Counted from the first letter of the stretch, positions 1 to 8,984 are shown. The stretch: DNA of 23,240 nt from Candidatus Segatella albertsiae (GCA_002451555.1 DKCU01000150.1:1-23240); one strand, 5' to 3'. Notes: generated from the sequence alone by a model not told the origin. Translations and numbers: made by a program.

Positions 1-110
1 AGGGCGACTTCTATTAATGACCGAAGACCCAGGGCGTTGCCCTGGGCTTGGAGCAGATTGCCCTTTGGCTTTCCCTTCGGCCGCCGATTTTCAATTCAGG
101 GCGCATTGGA
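1..110. repeat. REP-like palindromic repeat at the left window edge
   Basis: Positions 28-46 form an 8-bp stem with a GTT loop (CCCAGGGC / GCCCTGGG). It is followed by CTTGGAG, then GATTGCCC, and a terminal CAGGGCG near 97-104. The same layout recurs at 13328-13375, so this is a dispersed intergenic repeat and not gene sequence. It lies just past the end of the clpC-like gene and may act as a transcription stop or mRNA stabiliser. The left edge of the element may be cut by the window boundary. Confidence 0.7.
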
Positions 111-138
111 TGTGACTTATGACACACCCCCTTTTTTT

Positions 139-2298
139 CTATGACTTGAACGTCAATTCATCCTTGTTAGGATTCTTTCCGATGTTGATGGTGTCACCCT
201 TTTGGAGCTTACCACTCAATATCATTTCGCAAACACCATCCTCGATATAAGTCTGGATAGCACGTTTCAATGGACGGGCACCAAACTGCACGTCGTAGCC
301 CTTGGTGGCGACAAACTCCTTCGCCTTATCGGTGATTTGGATGTTGTACCCCATCTCGTTGACTCTGAGGAACAAGCCACGAAGTTCGATGTCGATAATC
401 TTCTTGATGGCCTCCAAGTCCAATTGGTCGAAAGTAATGATTTCGTCCAAGCGATTGAGGAACTCAGGCGAGAATTGCTTGCTCAAGCTCTTCTGGATGA
501 TGCTGCGCGCATACTCCTTGTCCTTGTCGTTCATGGAAAGACCATTCACCCCGCCAGCATTGAAACCGATGCCGCTACCGAAGTCCTTGAGTTGTCGAGT
601 ACCCGCATTGGAAGTCATGATGATGATGGTATTTCTAAAATCAATCAAGCGTCCGTTGCCATCAGTCAATCGACCTTCGTCCAGTACCTGAAGCAACATA
701 TTGTAAATCTTCTCATGGGCCTTCTCAATCTCGTCGAGGAGAACGATGGAGTAGGGCTTGCGGCGTACCTTTTCGGTCAACTGTCCACCCTCGTCATATC
801 CTACGTATCCCGGAGGCGCACCCAGAAGTCGAGAAGTGTTGAAACTCTCGGAGTATTCGCTCATATCGACACGAATCAAAGCCTCGCTTGTACCAAACAT
901 CTCCTCAGCCAGCTTTTTTGCCAGATAGGTTTTTCCTACACCTGTAGGACCGAGGAACATGAAGGCGCCGATAGGGTGGTTAGGGTCACGCAGCCCCACA
1001 CGGTTTCGCTGGATGGCCTTGACCATCTTCTCGATGGCTTTGTCCTGGGCGATGACATCCTTCTTGAGCGTGTCAGCCATGTTCTTGAGTCGAGTGCTCT
1101 CAGCCTCAGCCATTCTCTGCACAGGAACCCCAGTCATCTGACTTACCACGTCGGCGATATGAGACTCTGTCACAGGGATGCGCTCCTCGTTCTCGCCCTT
1201 TTGCCAAGAAACACGCATATCCTCCAACTTCTTTTCGAGATAGACACCCTTGTCACGGTAGGTGGCAGCCAGTTCGAAATTTTGATTTCTCACTGCATCC
1301 TTCTTCTTTTGAGCCGTCACCTCTATCAAGTCTTGCAAGTCGAGGATGTCTTGCGGAGTCTTCGTGTTGGTCAGGCGAAGGCGAGAGCCCACTTCGTCGA
1401 GCACATCAATCGCCTTGTCAGGGAAGAAACGGTCTGTGACATATCTTTCTGTCAATTTGACACATGCCGTCAGAGCCTCATCACTGTAGCTCACGCCATG
1501 ATGCTCCTCGTATCTATCCTTGATGTTATGGAGAATCTGCAAAGTTTGCTCCACGGTGGTAGGTTCCACGATGACCTTTTGGAAACGGCGTTCCAAGGCG
1601 CCGTCTTTCTCGATGCTGTTGCGATATTCCTTGAGCGTGGTGGCACCGATGCACTGTATGGTGCCCCTAGCCAAGGCCGGCTTGAGGATATTGGCAGCAT
1701 CCATGGCACCGCTTCCGCCTCCAGCCCCGATGATGGTGTGAATCTCGTCGATGAAGATGATGATGTCAGGGTGCTCCTCCAGTTCGGTGATGAGGCCCTT
1801 GATGCGTTCCTCAAACTGTCCGCGGTACTTCGTGCCAGCGACCATGGCTGTCATGTCTAGGCTGACCACACGCTTGTTGAACAAGGCTGGCGAAGTCTGC
1901 TGTTTGACAATGAGTTGCGCCAATCCCTCAACGATGGCGCTTTTTCCTACGCCAGGCTCTCCAATGAGAATCGGGTTGTTTTTCTTTCTTCTGCCGATGA
2001 TTTCCAGCACACGCTGTATTTCCTTGTCACGTCCCACCACAGGGTCGAGTTTACCCTCCTTGGCAGCCTGTGTCAAGTCGGTGCTGAAGTGATCCAGGAT
2101 AGGCGTCTTGCTGACGGGGCCTTTCCCATTGATGGTTGCACTCGATTTTTTCTGCGAAGAAGAGAATGGCGAAGAAGAGAAAGGTGAAGAAGCATCATCC
2201 CCCTTGCCGTTCATGAAGAACTCTTCATCCTCATCCTCGTCAGGGATAGAGAAGCCATTCACGATGGTGAATCTACCTATTTTGTTCTTTTCTGTCAT
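139..2298 (-). CDS. clpC: ClpC-type AAA+ protease unfoldase lacking the N-domain
   Basis: This is the ATP-dependent unfoldase that feeds substrates to ClpP (719 aa). Two AAA+ modules are visible. The first has Walker A GEPGVGKS at residues 113-120 and Walker B IFIDE at 181-185. The second has Walker A GPTGVGKT at 450-457 and Walker B VLLDE at 519-523. A short UVR/coiled-coil middle segment lies near 325-360, which points to ClpC rather than ClpB. An IGF tripeptide at 577-579 fits the ClpP-docking loop. The usual ClpC N-terminal double-repeat domain (about 150 aa) is missing. It is replaced by about 65 residues rich in Asp/Glu and Ser. A perfect promoter 29-59 bp upstream of the ATG shows the short start is genuine and not an annotation error. 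ClpA/ClpC naming is by architecture only. Confidence 0.93.
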   Translation of the reverse strand: MTEKNKIGRFTIVNGFSIPDEDEDEEFFMNGKGDDASSPFSSSPFSSSQKKSSATINGKGPVSKTPILDHFSTDLTQAAKEGKLDPVVGRDKEIQRVLEIIGRRKKNNPILIGEPGVGKSAIVEGLAQLIVKQQTSPALFNKRVVSLDMTAMVAGTKYRGQFEERIKGLITELEEHPDIIIFIDEIHTIIGAGGGSGAMDAANILKPALARGTIQCIGATTLKEYRNSIEKDGALERRFQKVIVEPTTVEQTLQILHNIKDRYEEHHGVSYSDEALTACVKLTERYVTDRFFPDKAIDVLDEVGSRLRLTNTKTPQDILDLQDLIEVTAQKKKDAVRNQNFELAATYRDKGVYLEKKLEDMRVSWQKGENEERIPVTESHIADVVSQMTGVPVQRMAEAESTRLKNMADTLKKDVIAQDKAIEKMVKAIQRNRVGLRDPNHPIGAFMFLGPTGVGKTYLAKKLAEEMFGTSEALIRVDMSEYSESFNTSRLLGAPPGYVGYDEGGQLTEKVRRKPYSIVLLDEIEKAHEKIYNMLLQVLDEGRLTDGNGRLIDFRNTIIIMTSNAGTRQLKDFGSGIGFNAGGVNGLSMNDKDKEYARSIIQKSLSKQFSPEFLNRLDEIITFDQLDLEAIKKIIDIELRGLFLRVNEMGYNIQITDKAKEFVATKGYDVQFGARPLKRAIQTYIEDGVCEMILSGKLQKGDTINIGKNPNKDELTFKS

Positions 2299-2326
2299 AT
2301 TTCTTGTACTATAAGTTTTTCTGTTG

Positions 2327-2357
2327 CAAAAATACTAATATTTTTGCACATATCAAA
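2327..2357 (-). promoter_or_regulatory. Bacteroidales promoter of the clpC-like gene
   Basis: On the minus strand a TTTG (-33; 2354-2357) is followed after exactly 19 nt by TATTTTTG (-7; 2327-2334), matching the Bacteroidota sigma-70 consensus TTTG-N19-TAnnTTTG. The predicted transcript starts near 2320, about 22 nt before the ATG at 2298. This leaves no room for an upstream N-domain in the same gene. Confidence 0.8.
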
Positions 2358-2388
2358 ACTTATGCCAAGTTTTTTGCCATGACAATGT

Positions 2389-2589
2389 TCAATCCTCCCA
2401 ACAAGACCAGGAGTTGAATTGTTTTGCCTCTGAATCTCTCGTACCATTATCCTCCTTGACCTCTCCTGACGCCCCAAGGTTTTCACCATAATCATAATTT
2501 ACATTGGTGGAGGTTCCCGAGCCTGCCAAGATGGCATTGCCATCTAATGACAGGGAATAACACATGGGTGATATATATTGCTTTTTCAT
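2389..2589 (-). CDS. Small Prevotella-type peptide, 66 aa, coupled to the LRR gene
   Basis: The ATG overlaps the TGA of the preceding LRR gene as ATGA, so translation is probably coupled. The sequence begins MKKQYISP, carries ILAGSGT at residues 20-26 and ends in SWSCWED. From memory this resembles a loose group of 50-70 aa Bacteroidales peptides with a MKK-x-YI-x-P start, an LAGS-like middle and an acidic, tryptophan-containing tail. There is no clear signal peptide or membrane helix. Function is unknown. It could be a secreted or processed peptide, with the segment up to LAGS acting as a leader, but that is inference. The overlap with the upstream gene is the best evidence that it is translated. 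Confidence 0.6.
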   Translation of the reverse strand: MKKQYISPMCYSLSLDGNAILAGSGTSTNVNYDYGENLGASGEVKEDNGTRDSEAKQFNSWSCWED

Positions 2590-4493
2590 CTTACTATATA
2601 TTTTCTGCCATTGACGATGTATATGCCTTGAGGGAGTTTGTGTAAGTCGCCATCTTGCGAAACCAACTGCCCATTCAAATTATATACCTTATTATATTTA
2701 GTGTTTTGAGTTAAGCTAGAAGAAGAGGCTGCAAAAGTTGAAGAAATGTCAGTAGTTTCCCCCTCTGTAGAATACTCATTGTCGGGTCCCATGATAGAGA
2801 ACATGTTTTTTGCCAACAAAGTAGCAGAGGCAGGAGGAACGATGCAGCATGTATTCGCCTTCCACAGACCAGTGGTTCTGTTAGGGTTGGTGCTGGTTTC
2901 CAGATAATAAGCCTTCTCTTTCTCGCCCTTCTTCACGCGGCTCAGGAAATAATAGCCATAAGGTATCACACGCTTATCCACATTCGTATTGTAAGTACCG
3001 ACAAAACGATAACCAGCGAGATAATCTTCTTTGCCATCCTTGGTGCCAAGCACACCTTCCGCCAAAAGCTTGTCATCACCCTCTACATCCATACCCTTGA
3101 TGCCCACGAAGCGGAAGGTTACCTTGCCTGTCTCGTCGGGCGACGTCAATGGGCGAATCATATAAGGCACGTTAGCCTCCAGAATGGTTGCCATCGGGTC
3201 GTTGGCTTTCACCACGGTTCCTTCAAACACCGTTGGTTGATTGGTATTGAGTGAGAAGTCGAGTGTAAACTCGGAGGATGTTTTTGTCAAGGCACTACGT
3301 ATTCCCACAAACTTACATAGTTCGGTACCTGCTCCGAAAGTACGTTCCACCTCGTCCTTGGTCATAGAGAATGGCAGCACGATGGTGTACCATGTGTCAT
3401 CGTAGAGATTAGGAACCACTTTCTCATCCTTGGAAGGTGTGAAAAAGCTCACTACGGCAAACTTACGCCAAGACTGCTCGTTTTTGTAGCCTTCCTCCAA
3501 CTGACTCCAGCTCGGCCAACGGCAGTCTCCATATTCACTGATGAAAGCATACGAACCCGTCTGCAAATTGATCTTGGTATCATCGGCATAAAGAGCCAAC
3601 TGCTCGGCTGTCAAATCGTTGGGAATATGAAGCACGGCACAACCGATATGAGTTACATTGTCCATGTTGCCCTGCCAGTAGCCTCTTCTTTGGATGACAT
3701 TCGTTGTCTTGTCATAGACCCCGTGGTATTGTTCCGCACCCGTCTTGGAATTACACAGAGTTGTCTTATCAAATACATCTTGAGCTTCCCATGTAGGAGC
3801 TTCCTTGCTCAGACAATAGACATCACGAAGGCGGTTGCAAGTTTGGAATGCGTTGGCACCGATGCTCTTGACGTTTTCGGGGATGACCACGGAGTTCAGC
3901 CATTGGCAACCTCTGAAGGTCTCGGCTTCGATTTTTGCCAAATTGTCGGGAAGACGTATGGAAGTCAGCTTGGCATTCTTGAAGGCGGCTGCGCCAATCT
4001 CGGTGATAGAATTCGGGAAAGAGATGGTCTGCAGGCTACTACAACCCTCAAAGGCATTGGCACCTATCTTCTTGCAATGACTTGGCAGCACGACCTTCTG
4101 CAAAGGTCCCGATTGGTTCTTGCAGATGTTGGCTGGCACGTAGTCGTAGGCTTCAGGAAGAATGAGCGTTTGCATCTTGGCCATGTTGGCGATACGATAG
4201 TTGCCACTGGAAATAGAGGCATAGTCATCGATGACAGCCTTGCTTAGGTCGTAGATGATGCACTTCTGCCCGAACACATTGGTGATTTTGTTGCCAAGTT
4301 CATTCCAATTGTAATGCCCCCCCAATACCAAGATTGTGGCAGTCTTCTCCTGACTGGTCCAGTTGTGGGCGTTAAGTTCGCCCGCACTCTCGGTAGTGAT
4401 GGTCAATGTGTTGCCACTAAGACTGAAGGTGGCTTTGGCGTGTGCCGTTGCTATCGCAACAAGCGACACTAGTAATAGAAAAGTTCTTCTCAT
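2586..4493 (-). CDS. Secreted BspA-like leucine-rich repeat protein
   Basis: A 635-aa exported protein. It starts with a signal peptide (MRRTFLLLVSLVAIATAHA). Residues about 107-230 hold BspA-type (LRR_5) repeats of about 23 residues, with the recurring pattern IGANAF..C..L..I.FP and IPENVKSIGANAF. A long region without recognisable motifs follows. The C-terminus (VYNLNGQLVSQ, then LPQGIYIVNGRK) matches the short C-terminal module common on Prevotella surface proteins and resembling type IX secretion tails. BspA-like proteins elsewhere bind host proteins or other bacteria, so a surface-adhesion role is inferred. The gene has its own promoter about 165 bp upstream and shares the intergenic region with the divergent hybrid regulator. 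Confidence 0.85.
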   Translation of the reverse strand: MRRTFLLLVSLVAIATAHAKATFSLSGNTLTITTESAGELNAHNWTSQEKTATILVLGGHYNWNELGNKITNVFGQKCIIYDLSKAVIDDYASISSGNYRIANMAKMQTLILPEAYDYVPANICKNQSGPLQKVVLPSHCKKIGANAFEGCSSLQTISFPNSITEIGAAAFKNAKLTSIRLPDNLAKIEAETFRGCQWLNSVVIPENVKSIGANAFQTCNRLRDVYCLSKEAPTWEAQDVFDKTTLCNSKTGAEQYHGVYDKTTNVIQRRGYWQGNMDNVTHIGCAVLHIPNDLTAEQLALYADDTKINLQTGSYAFISEYGDCRWPSWSQLEEGYKNEQSWRKFAVVSFFTPSKDEKVVPNLYDDTWYTIVLPFSMTKDEVERTFGAGTELCKFVGIRSALTKTSSEFTLDFSLNTNQPTVFEGTVVKANDPMATILEANVPYMIRPLTSPDETGKVTFRFVGIKGMDVEGDDKLLAEGVLGTKDGKEDYLAGYRFVGTYNTNVDKRVIPYGYYFLSRVKKGEKEKAYYLETSTNPNRTTGLWKANTCCIVPPASATLLAKNMFSIMGPDNEYSTEGETTDISSTFAASSSSLTQNTKYNKVYNLNGQLVSQDGDLHKLPQGIYIVNGRKYIVR

Positions 4494-4500
4494 CTTTCTG

Positions 4501-4541
4501 ATACATTATATATTATACATTATTTATTATACATTTATATT
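4501..4541. repeat. Imperfect 14-bp tandem repeat, three copies
   Basis: Three head-to-tail copies beginning ATACATT at 4501, 4515 and 4529 (units ATACATTATATATT, ATACATTATTTATT, ATACATTTATATT). They lie in the predicted 5' untranslated leader of the LRR gene, immediately before its start, and are almost pure AT. They could keep the ribosome site unstructured. Confidence 0.75.
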
Positions 4542-4550
4542 ATAAAGTTT

Positions 4551-4591
4551 ATATAAGTTATTCTAGTTGCTCGTCATATAAGTTATTCTAG
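4551..4591. repeat. Perfect 16-bp direct repeat, possible operator
   Basis: ATATAAGTTATTCTAG occurs at 4551-4566 and again at 4576-4591, a 25-bp period. Paired direct repeats are the usual shape of AraC-type binding sites, and the adjacent divergent gene ends in an AraC-type DNA-binding domain. The pair sits downstream of the predicted LRR transcription start, so binding there would more easily repress than activate. Confidence 0.55.
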
Positions 4592-4655
4592 ATTTAAATG
4601 CAAACGACCGCAATGGAAGTTTACTTTCACATGGCTAAGTGCAGATTAACTGTTG

Positions 4656-4687
4656 CAAAGATATTCCAAATAAAGATAGGTTCAAAA
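4656..4687 (-). promoter_or_regulatory. Promoter of the LRR gene
   Basis: Minus-strand TTTTG (-33; 4683-4687) and TATCTTTG (-7; 4656-4663) are separated by 19 nt, a full match to the Bacteroidota consensus. The predicted start near 4649 leaves a leader of about 155 nt before the LRR ATG. Confidence 0.75.
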
Positions 4688-4865
4688 TTATCTCGAAACT
4701 AATTTTCCGTTGTATTCCGCAACGAACGACGATGCGACATCATCAAATGCCGATTGTTACAAGATGGCGACACTTCTATCACACGAAGGACACATAAAAA
4801 TACGTTTTGAGACATAAACAAACACGTATGATACATGATTCTTAACGCCATTGGAAATAAAAAGC

Positions 4866-4873
4866 TATCTTTG
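4866..4873 (+). promoter_or_regulatory. -7 promoter element of the hybrid regulator
   Basis: TATCTTTG matches TAnnTTTG exactly; the -33 side is weak. Transcription would begin near 4880, which excludes the in-frame TTG at 4851 as the translation start and supports ATG 4911. Confidence 0.65.
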
Positions 4874-4910
4874 CAAGCGTTATCAAAAATGTATCATTAA
4901 CCTAACCGAC

Positions 4911-7900
4911 ATGAATCAGATACAACAAATCAAAAGAACCATGTGGCAATTCATTTGCTCATGTCTCATTCTCACCTTGAGTAGCTTCCAGGTAGCCCAA
5001 GCGCAGACCAGTTACTTCTATACTTCGGAAAATTTGCTCAGCAGCCGAATCACCTGCATCTCCCAAGATGCGGACGGCTATCTATGGGTAGGAACAGACT
5101 GCGGACTGAATCGCTTTGACGGCTACCGCTTCACGGAGTACGTCTATCAGCACCATGGCAAGGGAAGCATCAAGTCCAATTTCATCACCTGTATGTTCAG
5201 CAGCTCCGACGGCACCTTCTGGGTGGGAACGTCCAAGGGATTGATGCGCTATGACAGGGAGCACGACCAGTTCGTCAACATTCCGACAGACGATGGAGAA
5301 AATCCTCATATCGCCTCCTATATTTTCACGGGCAAGAACCAATTCTCCGTGGGAACGGCAGGACATGGACTCTACAGATGGAATCCACAAAAGCAAGTTC
5401 TGAACTCATGCAACAAGATATACCCAAGCAAGAACCAATTCTGGAGCAGACTCTATCGCGACCCACAAGGCAACTTATGGAAGAGCGGACTGAACGATCG
5501 CATCAGCTTCTTCGACCACAAGACCAAGAAGGAGAAGCTGGTCGATACACATTGCGGTTTGCCAACTGCTTTTCTACCTTTCGGGAAGGGCTTCCTCCTA
5601 GTGGGCATGAGAGAACTGCTCGTCTATCAGAACGGACAACTCCGCTCCGATGCCATCGACATGAGCCATCTCGCAGAAAAACCGTCCAACTTTAGAATCG
5701 CCGTAAGGGACAAACAAGGGAATGTATATGTGGGCTCGTATGGACAAGGACTCTTTGTCATACCACGGGGAACCATGCAGATGCACAGAGTACCCAATCC
5801 AACGGCAGACTTCGACTTGTCAACCGCCAACATCTACGCCCTATATATAGATAAGGAGGACAACATCTGGGTGGGTTGCAACCGAAAAGGCTTGTTGATG
5901 ATACCGAGCCGAAAGGCTTCCTTCCAAACTTGGAGACTATCTACCCAAAACTATTCCATGGGAGCCTCCGTATCGTCCGTATGCCCTGGCGACAACGGCA
6001 TCCTATGGTGCGTGATGCAGAACGTGGGCATCTTTGGCTTCGACAACATCGGGCGCATCGTAGCCCACCCAAACGCACCCAAGAATCCATCCTGTATCGC
6101 TAGAGACAGACAAGGCAACTACTGGGTGGGAACGGATTGCGGACTATACACCTACAATCCCAAGACAGGTGCCAGTCAACTGCAAGCTACGCTGGACGGC
6201 GAATATGTCAAGAACATCGTCGATGGACCAGACGGAAAGATATACGCCTCGACGGGCGGGCATGGCTTCATCTCCTTCGACAAGAGGACGAAAGCCGTCG
6301 TCAACTACCAGATGACCAACGACCCCGAGAACGCCTTGTGCAACAACTGGATCAACACCATGCAATTCGACCATCGGGGCTTGCTATGGATAGGAACAGC
6401 CTCGGGCGTGAGTTGCTTCAACCCGAAGACCCGGCATTTCAGGAAACATCCCAAGGGTTCCCTGGCTTATTCCCTCGTATGCGTATCCTTGGCAGAGCTC
6501 CCCAACGGCGACATCGCCCTCGGTGGCGACAACGGACTCTACCTGTACCATTATGCCTCGGGCAGCATCACGCCGTTTCCGGACGCACAGGCTCTGAGTG
6601 GCAAGATGGTCATGGCGATACTGCCCCTGAGGAACGGTGACCTTTGGTGCTCCTCGTCATACGGTTTGTGGCACTACCAAAAGAGCAAGAAATCCCTGAC
6701 CAACTATCTGCACGCTCCAGGACTGGGCACTCGTGAATACGAGCCAGAAATCAGACTTCAGCGAAAGGATGGTAGCATCCTCTTCGGCATCAACGACGGT
6801 GTCACCATATTCCATCCCGAACGCTTGGTGCAAGAAAGGTGGAAAGGCGGCACGATACACCTCTGCAATATCTTCGTGGAGGGGAAACCGGTGCAGATGG
6901 GCAGTCTGTCGAACGGCAATCCCATCATCAAGCAAAAGGTGACGGAAGCCTCCGATGTCACCGTGAGCTACCAAGACAACGCCTTCTCGCTGGAAGTGAC
7001 CACGTTCAACTATGCCAACGCTTCCAATACCAACTACCTGTATCGCATCAATGGCGGCAAGCAATGGTATGCCACGGGGGTGGGGAAGAACGTCATCTCC
7101 TTCAATCGCCTCTCGGCGGGCGACTACAAGCTTGAGATAAAAGCCATCAGGAACGGAGTGGCTTCGCCAACCAAAGTTATGTGGATACACGTGACTCCAC
7201 CTTGGTACCACACCACCTGGGCATACCTGCTCTACTTGCTCATCGTCACCGCACTGTCGTGGTATGTATATAAGAGATACCAGTACCACAAGATACAGAA
7301 GATGGAGAACGACAAGACCAAGGTGCTCTTCAATGCGACGCACGACATCCGTTCGCCGTTGACACTGATCATGAGCCCGCTCAACAAGTTGCAGAAAAGG
7401 GATGACCTGGACAAGGATGCCAAGAACCAATTGAACGTGATAGAAAGGAACGCCAACAGAATCTTGAATCTCGTCAACCAAATCCTTGACCTGAGGAAGT
7501 TGGACTGCCAGCAATTACACATCCATTGCCAGCGCACCAACCTGGTGACATACATACAAGAGTGCATGAAACTCTTCGAATACCAGGCGGAGACCAGGAA
7601 CATCAAATTGCACTTGTCCTGTGCCCGGAAGAGCTTGTACGCATGGATAGACCGACAGAACTTCGACAAGGTAATCAACAACCTGGTGTCAAACTCGTTC
7701 AAGTTTACAGGCGTGAACGGCAACATCGAGATTATCCTGGACGAATACAAGGACAGCAAGACCAACCAAGCCTTTGCAAGCATCATCGTCGAGGACACGG
7801 GCATCGGACTGGACGGACTGGACGTAACCAAAATCTTCGACCGATTCTATCAGTCGGACAAGACGGCGGACAAGAACGAGAACGGAACGGGCATCGGGCT

Positions 7901-8846
7901 GAATCTCTGCAAGATGATCGTGGAGATGCACCATGGCAATATCAGTGCCCAAAACAGGACGGACCGCAAGGGAAGTCTTTTCAAAATAATCCTCCCGCTA
8001 GGCAACTCGCATCTATTGCCAAGCGAAATCGAGACCGAGAGCAGCAGTGCGACGGCTACCAGCAGCACCTCGAAGCCACGCGTGATGGTGGTAGATGACG
8101 ACCCCGAGATAGGACAATACATCGAGTCGGAGCTGAGGAGCTACTACAACTTCACGCATTGCCAAAACGGAGAAGAGGCGCACAGGTTGCTGCCTACAGA
8201 AAACTTCGACCTCGTCATATCGGACGTGATGATGCCAGAGATGGACGGATTCACGCTCCTTCGACTCATCAAGAGCAACAACAGGACCAACCACATCCCT
8301 GTCATCATGCTTACCTCCAAAAGCGATGTGGGCAATCGACTAATGGGACTGGAGAAAGGGGCTGACGCATTCCTTTCCAAACCTTTCGACGTGGAAGAAC
8401 TGCACTTGCTCATCAAAAACCTCCTGAACAACGTGAGACGACTCAAGGGGAAATTCTCTGGTATGCAACAGCCTACCGAGAAAATCGAAAACGTGCAGAT
8501 GAAGGGCAACGACGAGGTGCTGATGGACAGAGTGATGAAGGCCATCAACAAGAACTTGTCTGACTGCGACTTCGGTGTCGAAGAGCTCGCGCAGGAAGTG
8601 GGCATCAGCCGTGCCCAGCTGCATCGCAAGATGAAGGAACTGACGGGCATTCCGACCAGCGAGTTCCTGAGGAACATCCGACTGGAGCAAGCTGCCCGAA
8701 TCTTGTCGCAGACAGATGTCAACGTGACTCAAATCGCATATCAGGTGGGATTCAACAACCAGTCGTATTTCTCGACCTGCTTCAAACGGCACTTCGGTTT
8801 GTCACCATCAGAGTATGCGGCAAAAAGTCAAGAAGGCAAAGAATAA
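4911..8846 (+). CDS. Hybrid two-component system sensor/regulator (HTCS)
   Basis: A one-protein signalling system of 1311 aa spanning the inner membrane. Order: signal peptide (ending QVAQAQ); periplasmic beta-propeller with repeated Reg_prop motifs such as DGYLWVGTDCGLNRF and GLLWIGTASGV; a Y_Y_Y domain ending near WIHVTPPWYHT; one membrane helix (about 768-790); a histidine kinase with His 811 in THDIRSPLTLI, an N-box (NNLVSNSFKF) and GTGIGLNLC; a receiver domain with Asp 1105 in VISDVMMPEMDG; and a C-terminal AraC-type helix-turn-helix. Such proteins usually sense glycans and switch on polysaccharide-utilisation genes. No susC/susD or glycoside hydrolase gene is in the window, so this is an orphan whose nearest candidate target is the divergent LRR gene. 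ATG 4911 was chosen because it opens the signal peptide and lies after the promoter. Confidence 0.93.
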   Translation: MNQIQQIKRTMWQFICSCLILTLSSFQVAQAQTSYFYTSENLLSSRITCISQDADGYLWVGTDCGLNRFDGYRFTEYVYQHHGKGSIKSNFITCMFSSSDGTFWVGTSKGLMRYDREHDQFVNIPTDDGENPHIASYIFTGKNQFSVGTAGHGLYRWNPQKQVLNSCNKIYPSKNQFWSRLYRDPQGNLWKSGLNDRISFFDHKTKKEKLVDTHCGLPTAFLPFGKGFLLVGMRELLVYQNGQLRSDAIDMSHLAEKPSNFRIAVRDKQGNVYVGSYGQGLFVIPRGTMQMHRVPNPTADFDLSTANIYALYIDKEDNIWVGCNRKGLLMIPSRKASFQTWRLSTQNYSMGASVSSVCPGDNGILWCVMQNVGIFGFDNIGRIVAHPNAPKNPSCIARDRQGNYWVGTDCGLYTYNPKTGASQLQATLDGEYVKNIVDGPDGKIYASTGGHGFISFDKRTKAVVNYQMTNDPENALCNNWINTMQFDHRGLLWIGTASGVSCFNPKTRHFRKHPKGSLAYSLVCVSLAELPNGDIALGGDNGLYLYHYASGSITPFPDAQALSGKMVMAILPLRNGDLWCSSSYGLWHYQKSKKSLTNYLHAPGLGTREYEPEIRLQRKDGSILFGINDGVTIFHPERLVQERWKGGTIHLCNIFVEGKPVQMGSLSNGNPIIKQKVTEASDVTVSYQDNAFSLEVTTFNYANASNTNYLYRINGGKQWYATGVGKNVISFNRLSAGDYKLEIKAIRNGVASPTKVMWIHVTPPWYHTTWAYLLYLLIVTALSWYVYKRYQYHKIQKMENDKTKVLFNATHDIRSPLTLIMSPLNKLQKRDDLDKDAKNQLNVIERNANRILNLVNQILDLRKLDCQQLHIHCQRTNLVTYIQECMKLFEYQAETRNIKLHLSCARKSLYAWIDRQNFDKVINNLVSNSFKFTGVNGNIEIILDEYKDSKTNQAFASIIVEDTGIGLDGLDVTKIFDRFYQSDKTADKNENGTGIGLNLCKMIVEMHHGNISAQNRTDRKGSLFKIILPLGNSHLLPSEIETESSSATATSSTSKPRVMVVDDDPEIGQYIESELRSYYNFTHCQNGEEAHRLLPTENFDLVISDVMMPEMDGFTLLRLIKSNNRTNHIPVIMLTSKSDVGNRLMGLEKGADAFLSKPFDVEELHLLIKNLLNNVRRLKGKFSGMQQPTEKIENVQMKGNDEVLMDRVMKAINKNLSDCDFGVEELAQEVGISRAQLHRKMKELTGIPTSEFLRNIRLEQAARILSQTDVNVTQIAYQVGFNNQSYFSTCFKRHFGLSPSEYAAKSQEGKE

Positions 8847-8927
8847 AGCTGCAAACACAGCAGTAAAGAGGCAAGTTCTCCATAGAAGTACACAGCTAAC
8901 TGGCTATCAAAACACAAAAAACGCTAA

Positions 8928-8945
8928 ATTAAGGCTTTTTTTGAG
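8928..8945 (+). terminator. Possible weak terminator after the hybrid regulator
   Basis: A short GC...GC pairing (CGCTAAATTAAGGC) lies between an A-run and a run of seven T at 8936-8942. The stem is poor, so this is only a candidate. Confidence 0.25.
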
Positions 8946-8976
8946 CCAGAAAGCATTTTGTTAGGAAAAATGTTTG

Positions 8977-8984
8977 TATCTTTG
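8977..8984 (+). promoter_or_regulatory. -7 promoter element of gyrA
   Basis: TATCTTTG matches the Bacteroidota -7 consensus. The nearest TTTG upstream (8957-8960) gives a 16-nt spacer, shorter than the usual 19-21. Predicted start is near 8991, giving a leader of about 124 nt. Confidence 0.6.

Larger units (their letters stand above)
4494..4910. other. Divergent intergenic control region (LRR gene / hybrid regulator)
   Basis: These 417 bp carry no convincing gene. They hold two outward promoters (4656-4687 minus; 4866-4873 plus), a 14-bp tandem repeat next to the LRR start (4501-4541) and a 16-bp direct repeat pair (4551-4591). The middle part, 4690-4850, shows nothing further that I can identify. 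Confidence 0.6.

Noticed and set aside
202..1860. Long plus-strand open frame of 552 codons opposite the clpC-like gene
   Set aside because: It is a shadow of the minus-strand ClpC coding sequence; the translation has no recognisable domain, while the minus frame has both AAA+ modules and a promoter.
4851..4910. TTG start adding 20 residues to the hybrid regulator
   Set aside because: The -7 promoter box TATCTTTG lies inside this stretch, so it would not be in the message; ATG 4911 opens a proper signal peptide.
6657..7514. 285-codon minus-strand frame inside the hybrid regulator gene
   Set aside because: Antisense shadow without motifs; the plus strand is continuous coding with clear kinase domains.
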